Shown here piece by piece: positions 5,434-7,640 of a stretch of DNA of 7,640 nt. Every line of letters begins with the position of its first letter. Position 1 is the stretch's first letter. This stretch comes from an uncultured Oscillospiraceae bacterium (GTDB taxonomy: Bacteria > Bacillota > Clostridia > Oscillospirales > Ruminococcaceae), in contig CAJUMS010000001.1 of the NCBI GenBank assembly GCA_910587465.1, positions 1-7,640 on the forward strand, written 5' to 3'. The notes under the pieces are model-generated. The model searched no databases, was not told where the DNA came from, and was given only the letters and a program-made list of their open reading frames with translations. Made by a program: the position numbers and the translations under genes.

Positions 5434-7164
5434 TTACAGATAATCAATAGGATTAAGGACGATATTATCACCGAGCCGCACCTCAAAATGCAGATGATTG
5501 CCTGTCGCCCAGCCGGTCATTCCAACGCGCCCGATAAGGTCGCCCGCCGTCACATACGCGCCGACGTAGGTATCCAGATCGCTGCAATGGTAATAGTAGG
5601 TCTGCAAGCCGTTGTCATGCTGAATGATGATGTAGTTTCCGCGGCTGTAATCGCCCCAGTAGCACGAAACAACCACACCGTTTGCCGCAGCGTATATGGG
5701 AGTGCCGTAACCCGCCATTATGTCTATTCCCTTGTGACCGCTGTAACCGCCGTCCGCCTCTATCAGTTCGCTGATATAGCCGCCGTCGCCGCCAACGGGC
5801 CACAACAGCTTGCCATTTTTGATCGACTGTCCCGGAGCCGCGTCGTCGGGTCTCGGCTTAGTGCCGACCGCGATGATCTCCGTCACGGGAGGAGTTACGG
5901 TTGTACGCGACAGCACCCGCCTGCTGACCTCATTTCCGTTGATATACGAAACGTTCGCTACAACAAAGCGTTCACCGTCCACGCCCGTAGTATCCTCATA
6001 TGTGTTGCCCGCGTAGAGCGTACTGTCGTCGATATAGTCCGTCGTATACGATATCGGCTCATTGTATCGTTCCTCACGCGTGATAATTATCGTAAGATAC
6101 GGCACATCCACGGTAATCTGTATCTTGTCCCCTGTATGCAGGACGGCGTCCTCGTTAAAATCGGGATTAAGCCGCGCCAATTCCTCATATGTCATATCAA
6201 GCTTTGAGCAGATAAGGCTCGGCGAATCGTCGTCCAACACCGTATAATACGAAGCAACTTCTCTTTTCGACGTGAGCTGACGTATTATCTCGTCCTCGGA
6301 AACAAAGCTGTCCGCAAGGTAAAGCCCATATGTATAGGTAATGTTGCGGTCAAACTCGACCTTTTCATTCTCCTCACCTGTGCGGTAAGTCTCAAGCAAG
6401 TCGTCAAGAGCCTTGTCCACCCTCTCATGCTCAAGAAGAGTTCCGTAGTACGCGTCGCCGACGTATAATCCGTACCCGCGCTCGATATCCGCGTCAAGCA
6501 TCTCCAGCAGCTTATCCGTGAGCTGATAGGTCGTAAGCGTCGATCCCGTACCTATAAGGTCGACCTCGTAGCTCGGCTCAAACGTAATTATCTCGGTGCT
6601 GCTTCCCGTATAGTTGATACGCTTCTGTACCATTTTCTCCGCGTCGGTGAAAATGGTCTCGTTGGAGATATATCCGATAAGATCACCGTTTACCGTCAGC
6701 TTAAGCGCGTAGTTCTGATTATTCGCATATGTAACGATATTGAACAGGAACACACACGAGCACACAGGCAGCGCCCAATTCGCAATTGTTACGATCCACC
6801 CGCGCTTGCCGAATACCAATCTCCACGTGACCTTAGCCCATGCAAACACCGCACCAAACGCGCCCTTTTCCTGCCGCGCCTTGGCTATCTCCGCGCCGCC
6901 CATTTTCATAGCCTTCGAGTAGCGTATAAACGGCGAGGCGAAAAAATCACCGATCCTGCGCAGAACTCTCTTAAGCGGAAACTTCACCCTATCATACCCG
7001 CGCAATATCGCGGCAATAAGCGTAAGTATACCGTGCCAAAACAGCGTCAATATCGCAAGGAGCGCCTCAAAAAACAGCTCGCCCATAGACGCAACAGCAT
7101 CGCAAAGCGATTTCTTCACAGCAGAACGTTCCGTCGTCCGCCGCTTGTTATCTGTAAAAGTCAT
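5434..7164 (-). CDS. Membrane-anchored M23 (LytM-type) peptidoglycan endopeptidase with LysM and G5 domains, copy B
   Basis: A 576-residue paralogue of the next gene downstream, with the same order: basic N-terminus with a hydrophobic patch (30-54), membrane span (about 123-146), conserved linker (151-301), LysM (about 306-350), G5 (about 353-437) and M23 domain (about 453-576). Active-site residues are all present: H477 and D481 (HKGID), H526 (YYYHCS), H557 and H559 (NHLHF). ATG 7164 is chosen because GAGGT lies 6 nt upstream and its N-terminus aligns with copy A. An in-frame ATG at 7200 abuts the -10 box, upstream of the predicted transcript start, and has no ribosome site. By hand count it is about 86% identical to copy A over 450 residues, but only about 60% in the peptidase domain, whose loops are shorter. 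It ends at NPIDYL, without the copy A tail. Confidence 0.92.
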   Translation of the reverse strand: MTFTDNKRRTTERSAVKKSLCDAVASMGELFFEALLAILTLFWHGILTLIAAILRGYDRVKFPLKRVLRRIGDFFASPFIRYSKAMKMGGAEIAKARQEKGAFGAVFAWAKVTWRLVFGKRGWIVTIANWALPVCSCVFLFNIVTYANNQNYALKLTVNGDLIGYISNETIFTDAEKMVQKRINYTGSSTEIITFEPSYEVDLIGTGSTLTTYQLTDKLLEMLDADIERGYGLYVGDAYYGTLLEHERVDKALDDLLETYRTGEENEKVEFDRNITYTYGLYLADSFVSEDEIIRQLTSKREVASYYTVLDDDSPSLICSKLDMTYEELARLNPDFNEDAVLHTGDKIQITVDVPYLTIIITREERYNEPISYTTDYIDDSTLYAGNTYEDTTGVDGERFVVANVSYINGNEVSRRVLSRTTVTPPVTEIIAVGTKPRPDDAAPGQSIKNGKLLWPVGGDGGYISELIEADGGYSGHKGIDIMAGYGTPIYAAANGVVVSCYWGDYSRGNYIIIQHDNGLQTYYYHCSDLDTYVGAYVTAGDLIGRVGMTGWATGNHLHFEVRLGDNIVLNPIDYL

Positions 7165-7170
7165 AAAATA

Positions 7171-7175
7171 ACCTC
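7171..7175 (-). promoter_or_regulatory. Ribosome binding site that decides the start of M23 copy B
   Basis: On the minus strand GAGGT lies 6 nt before ATG 7164. It selects this start over the in-frame ATG at 7200, which has no ribosome site and lies upstream of the predicted transcription start. Confidence 0.7.
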
Positions 7176-7200
7176 GGTCGCATAATTCATTAACCCACAT

Positions 7201-7229
7201 ATTGTAACATATTTGTAACCTTTTTGCAA
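7201..7229 (-). promoter_or_regulatory. Predicted sigma-A promoter of M23 peptidase copy B
   Basis: Minus strand TTGCAA (7229-7224), a 17-nt spacer and TACAAT (7206-7201). Transcription should begin near 7194, about 30 nt before ATG 7164. The surrounding 38 bases (7200-7237) are identical to 5151-5188 before copy A. No terminator is visible between the upstream partial gene and this promoter, so copy B may also receive read-through. Confidence 0.72.
7203..7219 (+). promoter_or_regulatory. Candidate WalR (YycF) box in the copy B promoter
   Basis: A second TGTAAC-ATATT-TGTAAC, an exact fit to TGTWAH-N5-TGTWAH, at the same place relative to the -35/-10 as in the copy A promoter. Two exact matches at equivalent sites before two wall-peptidase genes make chance less likely, although the copies arose by duplication and so are not fully independent. 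Confidence 0.62.
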
Positions 7230-7265
7230 CCGTTTTCTAGAATTTTCGTCAATTTGCCGTATTTT

Positions 7266-7625
7266 TTACTCCGAGAGAACATAATCTACGGGATTTTCAA
7301 TAACGTTTATCCCATTCATTTCCGTTATGCGGTATGTCAGGTCTATATCCCGAACGGTTTCCGTATCGTCCGTTATGGTTCCCGTTTCGGTGAACTCGGT
7401 GATATACCCGTCCGCGTTCAGACGGTAAACGCAGGTGAGCGCCGAAAACTCCGAAACTCCGTCAAGCTTCGTGACAGCGTAATCATTCAGCTTATCGCAG
7501 TCGTAAACGTAGGCTATAAGCCTGTCGCCGCCGTCCTCCGCCGTCTCAACGGAGCTCACCGACGTGCCGTCAAGAAAGAACAGCCCGCCGCGCGCATACG
7601 GATAGCGGTACTTGCGGTTGTAGAT
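7266..7625 (-). CDS. Hypothetical protein, C-terminal part only (cut by contig edge)
   Basis: The last 119 residues of a protein whose beginning lies beyond the window; the stop is TAA at 7266-7268. I do not recognise the family. It reads as alternating strands with short charged turns (GGLFFLDGTSV, DRLIAYVYDC, FSALTCVYRLNADGYITEFTETGTI, TYRITEMNGINVIENPVDYVLSE). This pattern is common at the C-termini of secreted or lipoprotein beta-rich domains, where a closing 'I..NG...I..P' strand is frequent. That makes an exported protein plausible, but no signal peptide can be seen. An apparent GTG start at 7640 is an artefact, because those first five codons (VLFRS) are adapter sequence. It lies 101 bases upstream of peptidase copy B on the same strand, with copy B's own promoter between them. 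Confidence 0.75.
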   Translation of the reverse strand: MYNRKYRYPYARGGLFFLDGTSVSSVETAEDGGDRLIAYVYDCDKLNDYAVTKLDGVSEFSALTCVYRLNADGYITEFTETGTITDDTETVRDIDLTYRITEMNGINVIENPVDYVLSE

Positions 7626-7640
7626 AGATCGGAAGAGCAC
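7626..7640 (+). other. Illumina TruSeq adapter remnant (sequencing artefact)
   Basis: The final 15 bases, AGATCGGAAGAGCAC, are the beginning of the Illumina TruSeq read-1 3' adapter. The closing AC distinguishes it from the read-2 adapter, which continues GTC after the shared 13 bases. It is untrimmed library sequence fused to the end of the assembled sequence, not genomic DNA. Read in the frame of the neighbouring gene it yields the spurious residues VLFRS. Confidence 0.95.

Larger units (their letters stand above)
3318..7237 (-). repeat. Tandem duplication of an M23 peptidase gene with its promoter
   Basis: Two direct copies, 3318-5188 and 5434-7237, each hold a peptidase gene and its upstream promoter. 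The promoter cores are identical over 38 bases and the linker-coding parts differ mainly at third codon positions. The 3' (catalytic) parts are much less alike. The copies are separated by the spacer carrying the 152-bp inverted-repeat segment. Confidence 0.85.

Noticed and set aside
5431..5446. TGATTA-CAGA-TAATCA hairpin across the stop codon of M23 copy B, possible terminator
   Set aside because: Six A/T-rich base pairs with only one G-C-type contact and no following U-run on the minus strand.
7165..7200. 12-residue N-terminal extension of M23 copy B from ATG 7200
   Set aside because: The ATG abuts the predicted -10, lies upstream of the likely transcription start, lacks a ribosome site, and has no counterpart in copy A.
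7234..7244. TTCTAGAA palindrome upstream of copy B, possible operator
   Set aside because: Only 8 bases, in AT-rich DNA, and not conserved at the equivalent place before copy A.
1..7640. CRISPR arrays, tRNA or rRNA genes, transposase genes, phage genes, toxin-antitoxin or retron-like elements
   Set aside because: I looked for regularly spaced repeats, cloverleaf or rRNA motifs, and integrase, transposase or reverse transcriptase motifs in the translations, and saw none.

Overview
The window looks like chromosomal DNA of a Gram-positive, low-to-mid GC Firmicute, most likely a gut-type Clostridia (Oscillospiraceae/Ruminococcus-like). This is inferred from four things: AT-rich spacers carrying textbook sigma-A promoters, strong AGGAGG-type ribosome sites, a YtrA-type GntR/ABC operon, and LysM-G5-M23 peptidoglycan peptidases with WalR-type boxes. 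The genus cannot be fixed from sequence alone. The last 15 bases (7626-7640) are Illumina adapter, so the right end is a draft contig or read edge.

Layout. Positions 1-230 hold two divergent, perfect consensus promoters. One (10-38) reads left out of the window. The other (197-225) reads right through a structured leader of about 185 nt containing a perfect 13-bp inverted repeat. It drives a tightly coupled three-gene operon on the + strand: a YtrA-type GntR repressor (420-779, TTG start), an ABC ATPase (776-1720, ATGA overlap) and an ABC permease with a large extracytoplasmic C-terminal domain (1692-3269, 29-bp overlap). A bidirectional hairpin terminator at 3279-3313 closes it.

The rest is on the - strand: a partial, probably exported protein of unknown function (7266-7625, cut at the contig edge), then two tandem paralogous membrane-anchored M23 endopeptidases (5434-7164 and 3318-5114). 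By hand count the paralogues are about 86% identical over their first 450 residues but only about 60% identical in the catalytic domain. Each is preceded by the same 38-bp promoter segment. That segment contains TTGCAA-17-TACAAT and, within it, TGTAAC-N5-TGTAAC on the opposite strand, an exact match to the WalR box consensus TGTWAH-N5-TGTWAH. The 319-bp spacer between the paralogues also holds a 152-bp segment bounded by near-perfect inverted repeats.

The inferred theme is cell-envelope maintenance. The GntR/ABC operon resembles ytr-type operons that respond to cell-wall-active antibiotics. The converging peptidase pair probably remodels peptidoglycan under WalKR-like control. Only the proteins' domain content and the DNA motifs are directly visible; the shared physiology is inference.
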